Of a stretch of DNA of 64,000 nt, positions 39,001-52,200 are shown in pieces (within the stretch, counting starts at the first letter, position 1; every line of letters begins with the position of its first letter). The notes under the pieces are model-generated. The model was not told where the DNA came from. It was given only the letters and a program-made list of their open reading frames with translations, and did no database searches. The translations under genes were made by a program, and so were the position numbers. The DNA comes from Lates calcarifer (Eukaryota > Chordata > Actinopteri > Centropomidae): contig NC_066855.1 in NCBI RefSeq assembly GCF_001640805.2, forward strand, positions 14,540,236-14,604,235, given 5' to 3'.

Positions 39001-42000
39001 TAAATAAATAAAAGCTGATAGTACAACACTACAGCTACGGCAGCTTCCTCTTTTTCAGTTTTAGTTTGAAATATTACAGTTATAAATGCTGGTGTGACCG
39101 GGCCATAACATATCTCACAGATCACTTATAATCTTCTAATTCATGACAGCTGTAACTTATGTTATAACATGATATTAAAATGCTAAATGTACATTAACAA
39201 ACTTGTAGACAGTCATAACACTGATTATGGGCTGGGTTGTGTCTTAGCGTGTCTTACCTCTGTGACCGTGCACCAACACTGAAGCCCATGTAGCCCTCCT
39301 GAGGGAGAGAGTCGTCCCCCAGCTCCCGCAGGTCCTGGGGGGCCAGATATTTGTCTGTGTCCCCCGTCATTGCATCGTCACCTAGAGGTTTGAAACACAC
39401 AGGGCAGAAGAAAGGTTACAAAAAGAAAGCAGAAGTTGTCTTTCCAGGTGTATGTGACCAGAACTTTGCAGAAGTGTACAGAGAATGAGTGATTAATACT
39501 CTCCCCTCACTCAATATCTACTGTCCTGCTTCAAGACTTAGCTGTGGCAGTCTGGCTTGACCACCTGGTGTAAAAGTGGGAAATTCTATGAATGGCTCCA
39601 GTGAGTGTCGTCTATGGAGACCATTACAGAGAAGCTCTTTTAGACCGACAGATCAATGCAGCCTCTGCCCAGAGGCCGTTTTCCAGTTCAGCTGTAGTCC
39701 AACAAACACACACAAACAAAAGTCTTGCTGTCACTAAAAAGCTTTTTGTCTCAGTCCCCCCCGATGACAAAACAGTGTCAACAGTGACCGGTTAGGCTTG
39801 CAAACGACAAACAGTGCTGCTGTCAATCACTTTTTACCTGTGGTTAGCTTAGTGAGTTAACAGTAACAGCAATAAAAGCAGTTTACGGTATAAATAAAGT
39901 TAAGTTATTGTAGCTTTAGAGCAGGTTTCACTGACAACAGGACAAAGTTTCCAGTAAAAGTGAATAAAAACAGAAGAGCTCGGTGTCATCTCAACAAACA
40001 AATCATTCACACTGTAAAGCAAGCGGTTAAAGAGTTGAAACATACATTACAGGCCTAGTAGGAATACAGTTAGCGGCATGTTATTCCCCCTCAGATGTAC
40101 TGTAGCCTACTGATGAACTGGTGACCACAGAGTTGAAAGAGAGAAGGAAGAAGAGGAGGAGTTAAAAAAGGGGGGTGGGGGGGGGGAGCAAGTGCATGCA
40201 GGCGGAGAAATGAAGGGAAAGAAAAGGAAGGCATTCCAGCAACCACAAAGCACCGGAGACCACACCACCACCACCACCACCCCACACATCCCTGTCCCCT
40301 CCCCCCCCCTTAAACTTTCCCTCTGACATATTCACACACACACACACACACTTTACAGACCCCATCTGGCGACATTCCAGCCCATTCTCCGGGATCCCCT
40401 CTCATTTTAGCTTCAACCCCGAAAAGCAGAACCCCTCCCGAGCGAGCGGCGACTCACCTCCTGCTTTAAAGCACCTCATTTTGCCGGCCGTCCAGTTTGC
40501 AGGATTTCACCCCGAACTAACTTTTTCTTTTGACTTGTAACCTCCCTTCAACTCTCTGTCGCTCTCTCCCGCACACACACTCTATCTCTCTTTCACAGCC
40601 CGGCGCTCACACAAACAGATCAGCTTTCTCCCGCCTACCCACCCTGCTCTAGGATTATCCAATGTGTGTGTGTTTGTGTGAGTGTGTCTGTATGTGTGTG
40701 TGTGTGTGTGTGTGTTTCTGAACAGACACCTAGATCTCTACTGCAGGACAGAAATAGTAAGTGGGTATGTGACTCAGACCAAGTTGTCTAACATCTAAAG
40801 TCTACCTATGCAGTGATTATAGGAGTATATACAGTGCAGTAAATATCCTCACAGCTCTCCTAAACTTTATCTTGATCTTGCAACTGTATACTTTGTGGTT
40901 TGTGCACTGGTTTGTTTATTTCATTTCTGCTTTTTCTTTTCTCTCCTCCTCTGCTCTACCTGTCTGTCTGCTCATTTGTCTCTCCATCTACTAAATAGCA
41001 CACATTCTTTGCTGTCAAGATGCTAGCTCATAACATCCTGCTTCCTTTTGATCTCTGTATTTTCGACTCACTCTGCCAGCTGCTTCTGTGAGTCAACTCA
41101 CATGTCAGACAGCTTGTGTTTTTTTGTCACCTCTCGCTGTGGCAGTGATTGCAGAAATTCAGAACTAAGCATCCATCTCCGTCCGGGGTTGACTCACAGT
41201 ATTGGTCTGCTTGTCTTTGCATTGCTACTACTGCAGCTGTTAGACTCTGGTGCATTCAAGTCTGGCTTTACTAGTGTAAACTATTTCTCATAGCAAAAAT
41301 ATTAAAATTCTCAGCATCTAACAGAGCTGTTTTAAGTCTTCTGGGAAGTTTTCAGTCTGTCTGAATAAAAACCATTATACACCCATCCCAAACAAAACTG
41401 TGAATCTTTTGTTGTAGAATCTTGTGTCATCAGTCCAAAACTGTGAGTCCTAGATTGCTCTGCCATGGTGATGAGTGCCAAAAATTTAGGTTAAAAAAAA
41501 AAAAAAAAAACACTGTACAACTCACACCTACAAACTAGCCAATCAGAACACAGCATAAAATGATGCAGAGTGCTCCTGCTACATGCACGTGCAGTTACTT
41601 TGCAAGTCTGAGAAAAGCAGTCCACAGCAGCGATTAAGTCATCATCACTGTCAAAATGGCGACCACTGAGCTCCGTCTTCATCTTGGTGCAGAGGTAGTA
41701 GTCTGAGGGTGCTGCATGCTGATTTGTAATTTTCAATTACCCAAAACAGCAACACCACAAAAGTTATTAACTTATTTGTAATAGTAATTATGCAGAAATT
41801 ATTATGATTATTTAACTGCACCTGCATCACAATGAGAGTTGTTTAACTCATCTCCTTCTAACTTAGGCCACAAACGTATCAATCTATCGTAAGCACATTT
41901 CTGAATGAAGTTAAAAACAGTGTCTGCGACCAACACTTGTGTTTTTGTTGCATTTAGGAAAATGAGAGTAGTACAGATGGCTCATGCAAGTTGTTGAATT

Positions 42001-44467
42001 GTCTTACATACCTACATACGTATGTATGTTTTTTTAAATCACCTTTTTTTTAATAATCCCTCATTACTTTTATTTAATGTAATTCTTCTTATATCGTCCT
42101 GAGTTTTTAGGAGAGGTCTTTGAATAAGCTTTGTGTTCCCACCTCTCCTGCACAACTTCTTGTTTATTTTATATTATTTGTTCATCTTAGTGCATATAGG
42201 TAAAAGTGCAGGTCTTTGTTTATATAAATGTATATGTTAAAGGTCAGATTTTTTTTTCTTCTTAAGTCTGACTCAATTCTAAATGTAAAACTATCAATAT
42301 AAGATGATATTAGTGACAGTATATTGATCAGATGCCATTTGACAAATGAGCTGACTGCCCTCTTATTAACAGTGCTGGTATAGTTGCTATATTTAGAACA
42401 TCAAATGCTGAAACCAAAGACGGCCATGAAGGACTAAGGATGAAAACATAGGACTGAGTTTGGTTCTCCTCCTAAAAACAACACTGGAAACAGATGATTT
42501 AATACAAGATCAATTATCAGAGCAAGTGGGAAACTTTGCTCTAATATAAGCAAACGTGTTGTAACTATGTTATTGTATTATAAATACTGGAGCTATCTCA
42601 TGATTCAGATTTTATATCCATGCTGACCACATATCAATTAACTTTACAACTCTGGAAAAACTCTCACAACAGTTCACCAAAGACTTCACTGGGTTTGTGG
42701 ACTGTCCAGATTTAGATCATGGACTGTGTGTGTGTTATTGGAGATGTTAATCATTGCTGTTACTCAGCTGGTATGTGAGCTTGTGTGTGTACGTGTGTGT
42801 GTGTGTGTTTGCGGGCCTAGAGTTACACGTGATGTATTTTTAGATTAGAAATTAAAGGTGGACACTCTGCTAAAGCTCTACAACCAAAACAACAACTCGC
42901 ACACAGCTTCAGAGCGAGGGCAAACATGCGCATGTGTTTGTGTTACATTATACTGCATAAACAACGCATTCAATTTAAATGATAGGCAGCAGAGGTCATC
43001 TCTGACCATTGGAAAGTTTAGTTCCTATCAGTTTAGCTGTACCACTTTAAATCTGGTTATTAGAGTTAGTTGCAGTGAGGTTGCCATTTTTCAAACTTAC
43101 AGGAGTAGCTGATGCAGATATTTCCAACATCCATCTCTGTTTAAACAAAGCAGAAAAACACCTTCAACCATTTATCCTCTGATTTTTGCAGCCTGGATTC
43201 ACCCTTTGGAATATTCTGAATATTTTTGTAATTATGCATGAATGGAGCACCTGGGACATGAGGCCCTTCTCTTCAACTAAATGACTACATATTGGACATT
43301 TTTCAATCATGTTGCCTCTTTCTCTTCTTGCTATCTCACTTCACCTTTTGTGAACAAACCTACACCCTTGTTTACTGAAAAAACACGTGCTTGATCATGC
43401 TTCATCAGTAACAATAAACATAATCCTTGATTTTTTTTGACACAGTAGCTGAACTTATTCAAAAGCAGCCACCTCTTAGCTGCTCGCCCTTTGTGGCACA
43501 TGATTTTTAAAAACTTTTTCTACAGTATAATAGATGAGATTAGAAAGAAAAATGAGTTCCTCATCTCCAAATCTTTCTGCAGAACCAGTTGAGCATTAGG
43601 CTGAAAGCTAGATAACATCTGTTATGACAAACTTTGAGTTTATATCTCTGGAATCATTGACTAAGTTGGTGTTTGCTACAAAAAACTTCCTCCTGCCTCC
43701 TCCACCCTCTACCAGCTTAACTTCCCAAAGATCCTGTGAGTGTTTCCTCTGTTTCTGTCTCATTCTCATTTTCTCTTTCTCACCATCTACTGCAAGCTCA
43801 GCAGACATCACCTAAACATTCAGAGCTAAGGTATAATTCATGGGACAGACCCACAGTTCTATATAGAGATGTATGTTCCATTATATTACATAAATATTGT
43901 ATTAAATATAGATGACAGAAGCAGAGGTTGTCTCTGACCATTAGAAACTGTGGCGCACCTGGTCATTTCGTAATATCTGTTCACACACGTGTGTAACCAC
44001 TGTGGGAACATAAACTGTTTAGATTGTGCTGACGAAACATGGAGTTCTGCAGGCTGCTGACATTTAGCAGCTATAAAAACCAGCAACTGCAGACAGCCAG
44101 AAGCATGTGACAACATAAAAATGAAAGCCTACCATTCTTTACCATGAATGCAGACTGTTTAGAAAAAAACACCGGAGGGGGAGGATGAGCCAAGCGAAAA
44201 TGAAACAAGCTATTGATTGTAAAATCTCTATCTATCAACTCCTGGTTTTTCCCTGTTCCCCAGTCTGCATCTCATTAGAGATAGTGAGTGAAAAGTTCAG
44301 ACTCAGCCACTTTTGAACCAGACCACGCATGCACACACGCACACACACACACACACGCACGCACACACACACGCACAGAGTCCAGCAGCTGACACCATGT
44401 TTGCTTTGGCTCAAATGTGTGAAGCTACAATGGAAGCGTCACCAACAAGCCTCCGAAGACAAAGGAT

Positions 44468-44506
<39 letters not shown>

Positions 44507-46788
44507 AATCTACTCTCCATGGCGTGAAAAGAAAAAACTGTTACACGCTCCACAACGCCATAAGCAGACAGTTGGCATGGCAACCCTGCAGGAAGGCATA
44601 TTCCCCTGCATTTTGATGCATGAAAATTCTGGAGGCTTTACAACAACACGGCATGAGAGAGAGAGATTCGAAGGGGGAAGCACTCACTACAGTGGAAAAA
44701 GTAACTAAGAACACTAAAAGCTACAATTTAAAAGCTCCCATGGTACTTTACTACTTTCAATTAAATAAAGTACATGAAAATCTTGACACCACTAATATAA
44801 GGTTAACTGAAAAATGAAAGAGAAACCAGAGATGGAGAACGTTAAGAACAAAGGACTGACATGCAGAGAGAGTTATGAAGAGAGGAAAAAAAGAAGTGAG
44901 GATTTAAAGAATAAAACAACAAAGAAAAATTAAAAATACCTTCTTCCACATCAGATAAATAGTCCTCTGAGATCATTTCGGGGACATTGGCTTTATGGAC
45001 TGTGTGATTGGGATGGAGGAGAAGGTTAGAGAAAAAAGGAAACCAAAAAAATATGGAAAATGATATCAATAACAAAATCGTAGACAAAGAAAGAAAAGTG
45101 ATTAATGTACATTGAAAACTATGTGTTTATATTTGTTGGATATATTGCTTTCGAAATAAAGGCTTAAATCATAGTCATGACTGAAACTAAAATGTCAAAT
45201 GATGAAATAAAATGAAACATATTGGCTGTTTCACCTGATTACTCAGCAGCAGCAACAAAATAACTGTTTCCTTGACAACAAAGGGAAAATTTGGCAACGA
45301 GGAGACGAGCCCTGGCAATCAGCCTGAAACGCCAAATTATGACTCAACCTGAGATTTTACAGGTTTTGGCTCTTTCTCCAGGGTTTTGTGACTGAAGTCA
45401 GTTCATATGGGGGGGGAGAACTGTTTCAAATGCGTGGATTTAAAGTGATACAGAGTGAATCCTTACCCTCATCATCAGACATGTCAAGCACCTCATTCAT
45501 GGTCTCTGGAACATTCATCTTGTGCTTCTCTGTCACCGTCTGTTGAACAGAAAATAGTTAATAATTACTGCAAATATCATCAAATCAAAGCTGATATTCA
45601 AATTACCCAAGCCAGCATGAACAAATAAAAGGAAAACTATAAAGAAGGCTGGTAAATTCAGCATCACAAAGGGGTTTAGTTAAACACATGTCACATACAG
45701 GGTAAAAAACTATTCAAAAAATCAGCATTAGTGTAAAAAGTAACGCCTGCATGCTGACGTCAAGCAACAAAATTTATTGAAAAAGACAACTGATCTTCGT
45801 CAGCACCATTTTTAAGAATTTTTAACATGACAAAGATCTAACCGAGATCAAAACGTCATCTTTCTGAATAACTTCTGTGGCTTGGACTTGGACATGAATT
45901 CAGCATTATGCAAACTTCCACATCATTAAAACAAAGTTGTGTCACGCTCAGCATTCTGCTCTGAATTTGAACAGTTTGCATTCACCACTTAATTTCAGTC
46001 ACTTCTACTTTACTGTTTTTTTCTGACCTTAAACTGCTCTATTGACACACTTCCTGCCGTTGTTTCACACTAAAAGCCTTTTTTATATAACTTTTTTTTC
46101 ATGTATGCTATGTGTGTATATATGTGCATATAACTTTGTAGGTATACTTTTTTTTCTTTCCTGTACTCCTGTACTAGCTGTACATAAATGTCATTTCTTG
46201 GAGACCTGGTTGCAGAAACACATACGCACCTGAGTGGTCAAAGTTTCCTCTGTGACCACTTTGAGTGTGTCAACTACAGAGATGTAGCCGAGCCTCCGGG
46301 CAATGGACAGAGCACTGTTCCCATTCTGGAGGAAAAAAAGTAATGAGTGAGTCATTTGTTTGAAACACTCAACAGTATCAGAAAATAAAACCAACTCTTC
46401 CTCTCAGCACGAGCTTGGCTAATATTTAGAGTTTGATGTGGAGATGTGTTTTCTAATATAGAGGCCAGATTGCAAGCAAGAAATTTCCCTGTGTGCATGT
46501 GTACTGACAGCGGTGAGTTCGTTGGGAGATGCTCCATGATGAAGCAGCAAGTTGATGATGTGTGTGTGTCCCTGCTGTGCAGCCTGATGGAGAGGGGTGT
46601 AGCCGTTCTGCAGAGGAGGTAAAGAGAGACGAAGGTTAGAGATTGAAACAGTTACACAACAGCAGAATGCATTTATGCTACACCCACTGACTTGAACATT
46701 TAGTGACATACAGTGAATATACACTGTTTGAAGAGATATGCAGTTGCTCAACTCTTCACATAGCTATAAAGGTAATGAACACACATAT

Positions 46789-46829
<41 letters not shown>

Positions 46830-49193
46830 AAACCGTTACCTTGGTTTTAGCGTTGACCTTCGCCTGATTTTTTAGCAGGAAGTTGACCATCTTCACGTTG
46901 CCGTAGTGACAGGCCACATGTAGAGGAGTGTATCCCAGCTGATGGCAAAAAATAAAATAATTACTGTTCACTAATATTCTGTCACTCTGTAATCCCACAA
47001 TTCAGTCCAGTTGTTGGTGGGAGTGAATCTATAGGCTGGTTTTAGGACCAATAGTAATCATCAAACATGAAGATGTTCACGTTTCTGAAATGTTGGATCC
47101 AGATGTGAATATTATCATTCATGTTAAAACACTAAACAGTTGTGGCAGAACCTCCACATGAAAGTTATAATGTAATATTAACATCCCACATCTGATAATA
47201 TTAAGATGAATATTTAAAAATTTAAATTTTTGTTTAATGTGTGACTTGAACGATAATCACATCAGCTCTCAAGCAGACACAAGCATCATTACCTTGGTCT
47301 CAGGGTCGACAATAGCTCCCTGGTTGACTAAGACCTCAGCAACGTTGACTTTATCCTCCTGGGCAGCCAGGTGGAGCGGGGTCAGACCAGACTGAAGACA
47401 CAGATGGAGAGAGAGAGAGAGAGAGAGACAGTTAAATACAGTTACATACATGGAGGCAAAGAGACGATTAAATACACAAAAAGATGAAGGGTTAGAAAGG
47501 TTTCTAATACAGTATGATATAATCAAGAGGAAAGAAATGAAGCTTGTTTAGAGCAGGATGACAGGTTTGTGTATTATGGTGATGAATCACAAGAGACAGG
47601 AAACATTAAAAACTGGATGCCAACAGAAGTAAATAACAGTCTTGGATAAAAACACTGTGATTTTTAAAGTAAAATGAAGGCCCTGGCCATTAAACAAAGT
47701 TTATAGCACACACTGTAAATATTACTTTCACGTTTTAAGTATCCCTTCTACCTGTAAGACCCATGCACCTATACAAAGACAGACATCTGTAATGACTTTT
47801 CACACAAGGATCTCACCTTGTTGCCCATGTTAATGGGAGCGTCTCGTGCCAGCAGCAGCGTCACTATGTCCACGTTGCCTTCCTGTGCCGCGAGGTGCAG
47901 TGGAGTGATTCCCTTGGCGTGTTACCGTGTTGGTGGAGGCGCCGTACTCCAGTAACGTGGTGGTTATCTCCATCTGATTCTTCTTAGCTGCAATGTGGAG
48001 CGGTGTGTAACCGTTCTGGGTGCAGAGATACAGAGAAGAATGTTTATTTGTTTCCCTCCAAATATACTCAGAATCTAATTCTCAGTTAGTTTAAATAAAA
48101 CAAAATTAAAACTTTTTTCTCAAGTCATAAAGGTACCATGATGATCATATGATCATATCACATGAAAACAAGTTATGACAATACATTTTGCAACTCTTAC
48201 TATTTTTATTCATTGTCTCACTTCTATTTTGGGGATAATGATGCTCTAAGTTTTGGACCTACAACTCCAATAATTTGGGGCTTTGAGGGAACTGTACAGT
48301 GTTGCTATGGAGTCAGTGAGTTATTCACAGTTAGACAAACTGCCACCTATCCATTAAAAAACACAAACAAACATTAAACATTAAAAGTATGCCAAATTAG
48401 ATATCAAATGTTCCTGTTTGCAGTGTAATGATGGATGTACAGACAACTACCACTGGATCAATTTGATCCAAAAGAAAACGAACAAACAAACAAAGAGTTG
48501 TTTGACATTTTGAGACATAAACTTATCATTTTCTTGCTGAGTGTTTAATATAAAGCTACTGCCAGGAGACAGTTAGCTTGGCTTGGCATAAAGACTGGAA
48601 ACAGGGAGAAACAACTAGCCTAGCTCTGTCTGAAGATAAATCAGACACAGTCTGCTCTGTTCTATCTCATTTGTTTACTCTGTACAAAAGCCAAAGTGTA
48701 AAAAGACAGATATTCAAATAAAACCATATCTTGTTCTTTTTGCTAGGCTAAGCTGTAGCTGCACATTTACTGTCTGGTGATGAGAGTGGTATCAATCTTC
48801 TTAATTGTCTATGTGTATTTCTCAAATGCTGAACTATTCTTTTACATTAATGAGTCCAGGAAAATTAAAAACTAGATGTGAAGAACTGTTTTCTGTTGTG
48901 TTATTTTGGATTAAGTTACAGTATTATGATGTTAATCGATATCAGAAAATGATTGTTTTGTCTTCTTAAAATGTGTAGAAGAAAAAGTTAACGGAGGCTT
49001 GCTGATTTTGCTGATTTCAGTGGCAGCTCTTTCAGGAGAGTTAAACTGGCCAATCACAATGCATCACTCCATTGTAGAACATGGTGTAATGTGGGTGACT
49101 GAAACTAGGTCAGCCTGCTTTCACCCCGGGCCAAAGAGAGAGTGAGGTTTTGGTGCATTAATGCATTAAGGAACATTCAATTCCACCTCCTAT

Positions 49194-49228
<35 letters not shown>

Positions 49229-52200
49229 TGACTGTCCCTTACCTTCGCAGCAGCGTGCGGTGAAGCTCCCTGGTTCAGCAGGAGGAGCGCCACCTTCTGG
49301 TTATCATAGTGTGCTGCCACATGCAGTGGAGTTAGTCCACTCTGTTCACACACACAAGCATTGTTAAAACGGTGATAAAAGAGAATACTGTGAGAGCTTT
49401 GATTACACAAAACAAACATGTAGACAGTTAATGTGATGCTGTGCATGTGTGTGTATAAGAGTGCATAAAAGAGTGAAGACAATTTTACTGTGTCCTGTTC
49501 TGTACATGGGAGCTCACACACACTCTCTTTTTGTCTGAATCATTCTCTCTCAGGCACACACCATCGCTTAAAGCGTGCATTACCTTCCCAGCAGCATCAG
49601 GCAGGGCGTTTTTCTGCAGAAGAAGGTTGGCAACCTCGATCTTCCCGTATTTTGCTGCAACGTGCAAAGGAGTGAAGCCCTTCTGGAGAGGCACACAACA
49701 ACCGAGAAGAACATTAAACCAAATTTAATACAGAATCTAATCTGAGAAGCTCCATGATTGTCAGAATAGTTAGTTACACTTCTCATATGAATTAGTTTTC
49801 TATACCCGGCTGCCCCACAGAGCCATATGTGTTTGATCAGTCTTGCAGGGTTATGTCATGACAGCATGGAGAACTGATTACTTAAAAATGATGAAACACA
49901 ATATGGACCCAGGGTGTGGAAGTGGGATGTGTGTTGTGTTGTGTGTGTTACATCAGATTCTTCAGCTATGAGGCAACATAGATTCGTGACCATGGTTCAA
50001 AATGAACTCCAGTGCAGACAGACCTAACAAGAATGCACACATCTTTTTATTTATTTATTTAGCATTTTTCTTCTAATTAAATCATTGGCAACAACTACAC
50101 TGCACAACTGTTATGAATTCAATGAACTTTTGTTCCTGGCCGGTAGCACCCTAAAAACAAGAGATTTCATATAAAGGCAATGAGTGGGGCCTGTTCCTCT
50201 CTTTCTTTCGCCAACCAGTCATGAAAAAAAGTGACCAACATCATAGTTAGGGTTTCGGGACTTTCCTCAAAGTGCTGAAATCTGTTGCCATAAAACGCTC
50301 CATTGCAGTTTAAACTGATGTTTTGAAATGAGTAATGCATAATGAAAACTGAGCCAAACCTGGACAAATAACTCCTCCAGTAACAGTGTTTTCAGACTCT
50401 GGGCTCTAATTTTGGCAAAACATTATTATGACCCAACTCTTCCATTGGCAGACAGTCAACTGTAACTGGTATTTCCCAATCCCTCTGATTTTAGTAATTC
50501 AAAATAGTACATTTATGCAGCATTCATGCATTAAGAAAAAACATTCCAAGCGCTTCCTGCTGCAGAGGAACAACACTAGTTTAGCAGCAGCAAACCAGAT
50601 CTAGAACTCTGTTCCTCCTCCTGTGTTTTATGGGCCAGTATTTGTGTATGCACATATTAAACATGTAAATATTGTACTTTTTATTTATATATATCTAATA
50701 TAGTTAATAGTCACCTTGCATATTTTGCAAATCATTTCTAAAGAAAAGCTTCTGACTAAAAGCGTGTTTTTTGTATAATTCTATTTGAGCAATCCACCTT
50801 TTTCTTTCAGATTTCATGATACAGAAGCAAATTTGAGAACATTGTTTAAGCTTTGAAATTAAAAATAATTTCACTGAGTAGAAACATAAGGTTTTTAGAA
50901 TCAATTGTAGGCATAAAAGTCTGTGTGAAATTGGTGGTTTTTGTTGATTAATCAACCCAACTTTTTATTTATTTTATAAGTTTAAATTACTTCCACCTAC
51001 ACCAACGATAAAAAATACATATAAATGCATTATTGATAATAATCCTACGATATATAAAACACTGTAATAGGGATCATTTTTGTGTTTATGCTTATTGAAT
51101 ATTTTTCCTTTTCTTACTTTATTTATATTTGGCTTGTAATACTGAAGTACATTTACTAGAGTAACACTTTAAATTCAGGGATTTTACTTGCAATGCAAAA
51201 TTATTTTTATTAAATAAATAAGGTTTGAGCTCTTCTTCCACTTTAAAGGAGTAGTAGTAATCCTCTGGCTTTCCCATTCTATATTTGTATGTAAACACAA
51301 ACAGATATTTTCTTGTGTGTGTGTGTGTGTGTGTTTTATATTTACCTTAGTCGTAATGCCCAGACTAGCTCCTTGGTCCAGCAGTGCTGCAGCCACATCT
51401 CGGTGTCCCTCCCTGGCGGCCAGGTGTAAAGGTGTGTATCCGGAGCTGGTTGTGGCATCTGGGCACGCTCCGTTGGACAGCAGCTGGTGGACAATGTCTT
51501 GTTTACCAAGGCGGCTTGAGATGTGCAGTGGAGTCTGGTCGTCCTGATGACAAACAACCAAGCAAACATAGACAACAGCTTATTAATATCTAGAAAACAA
51601 TGTGGTCAGAGTAAATGTTTGCTTAAACCTGTGAAAACTGATTTTTTTGGCCACCTGGGGGGCAACGGTTGTAAACTCAACATCGACATATAATTTTTTA
51701 AGTTGATATCTCAAAGTTGGAGCAAACAGCTGCTTATTTATGTAGCAACATTATAATTCATATCAAGTGGTGTTTCTGACCACCTGATGAGTATAAGTCC
51801 AATATTCACGCTCTTTCAGCTCTGGTTTTGGTCTCTACCTCAAATATCTCTTTAGCTGCTAAATGCTCCACTGTGGTCACCAGCTGGTCTCTAACTGTGT
51901 CTGTCTGCTGTTTGCTGCTGAGCAGGTAGTGGACAGTGGGTTTTTAGAGATTTTTCACTGATGATAGATGCTGCTGAAAACAACCCTATGAGAATAGTGA
52001 TAGTGAACTAAATTGTAACGTTGTGGTCCGGACAGAATTGAGCTCCATAAAGCTGAGAGGCGCTGCAGAATCAGGTAACAATTCTCTGTAGTGACCTCTT
52101 TCACATGGTCACATTATTTTCACATTGATTGCTTTGTTTGTCCCATTCTTTGTACTTCTGGGGTATTTTATGTACAATCTGTATCCCAGAAGTCATCCAT

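Larger units (their letters stand above)
39382..44939 (-). other. ank3: ank3 intron, 5.6 kb, hosting the alternative promoter
   Basis: This intron joins the repeat-domain half of the gene to the spectrin-binding half. It hosts the alternative first exon and promoter near 40.5 kb and several CA/TG microsatellites. No other exon was seen between 40.7 and 44.9 kb. Confidence 0.75.
48016..49242 (-). other. ank3: ank3 intron, 1.2 kb
   Basis: This intron contains a palindromic repeat copy (about 48496-48842) and the CA run at 49194-49226 beside the donor of the repeat-18 exon. Confidence 0.7.

Noticed and set aside
44313..44708. Plus-strand frame with His-Thr and Cys-Val runs
   Set aside because: It is a translation of CA and GT microsatellites in two overlapping frames, not a gene.
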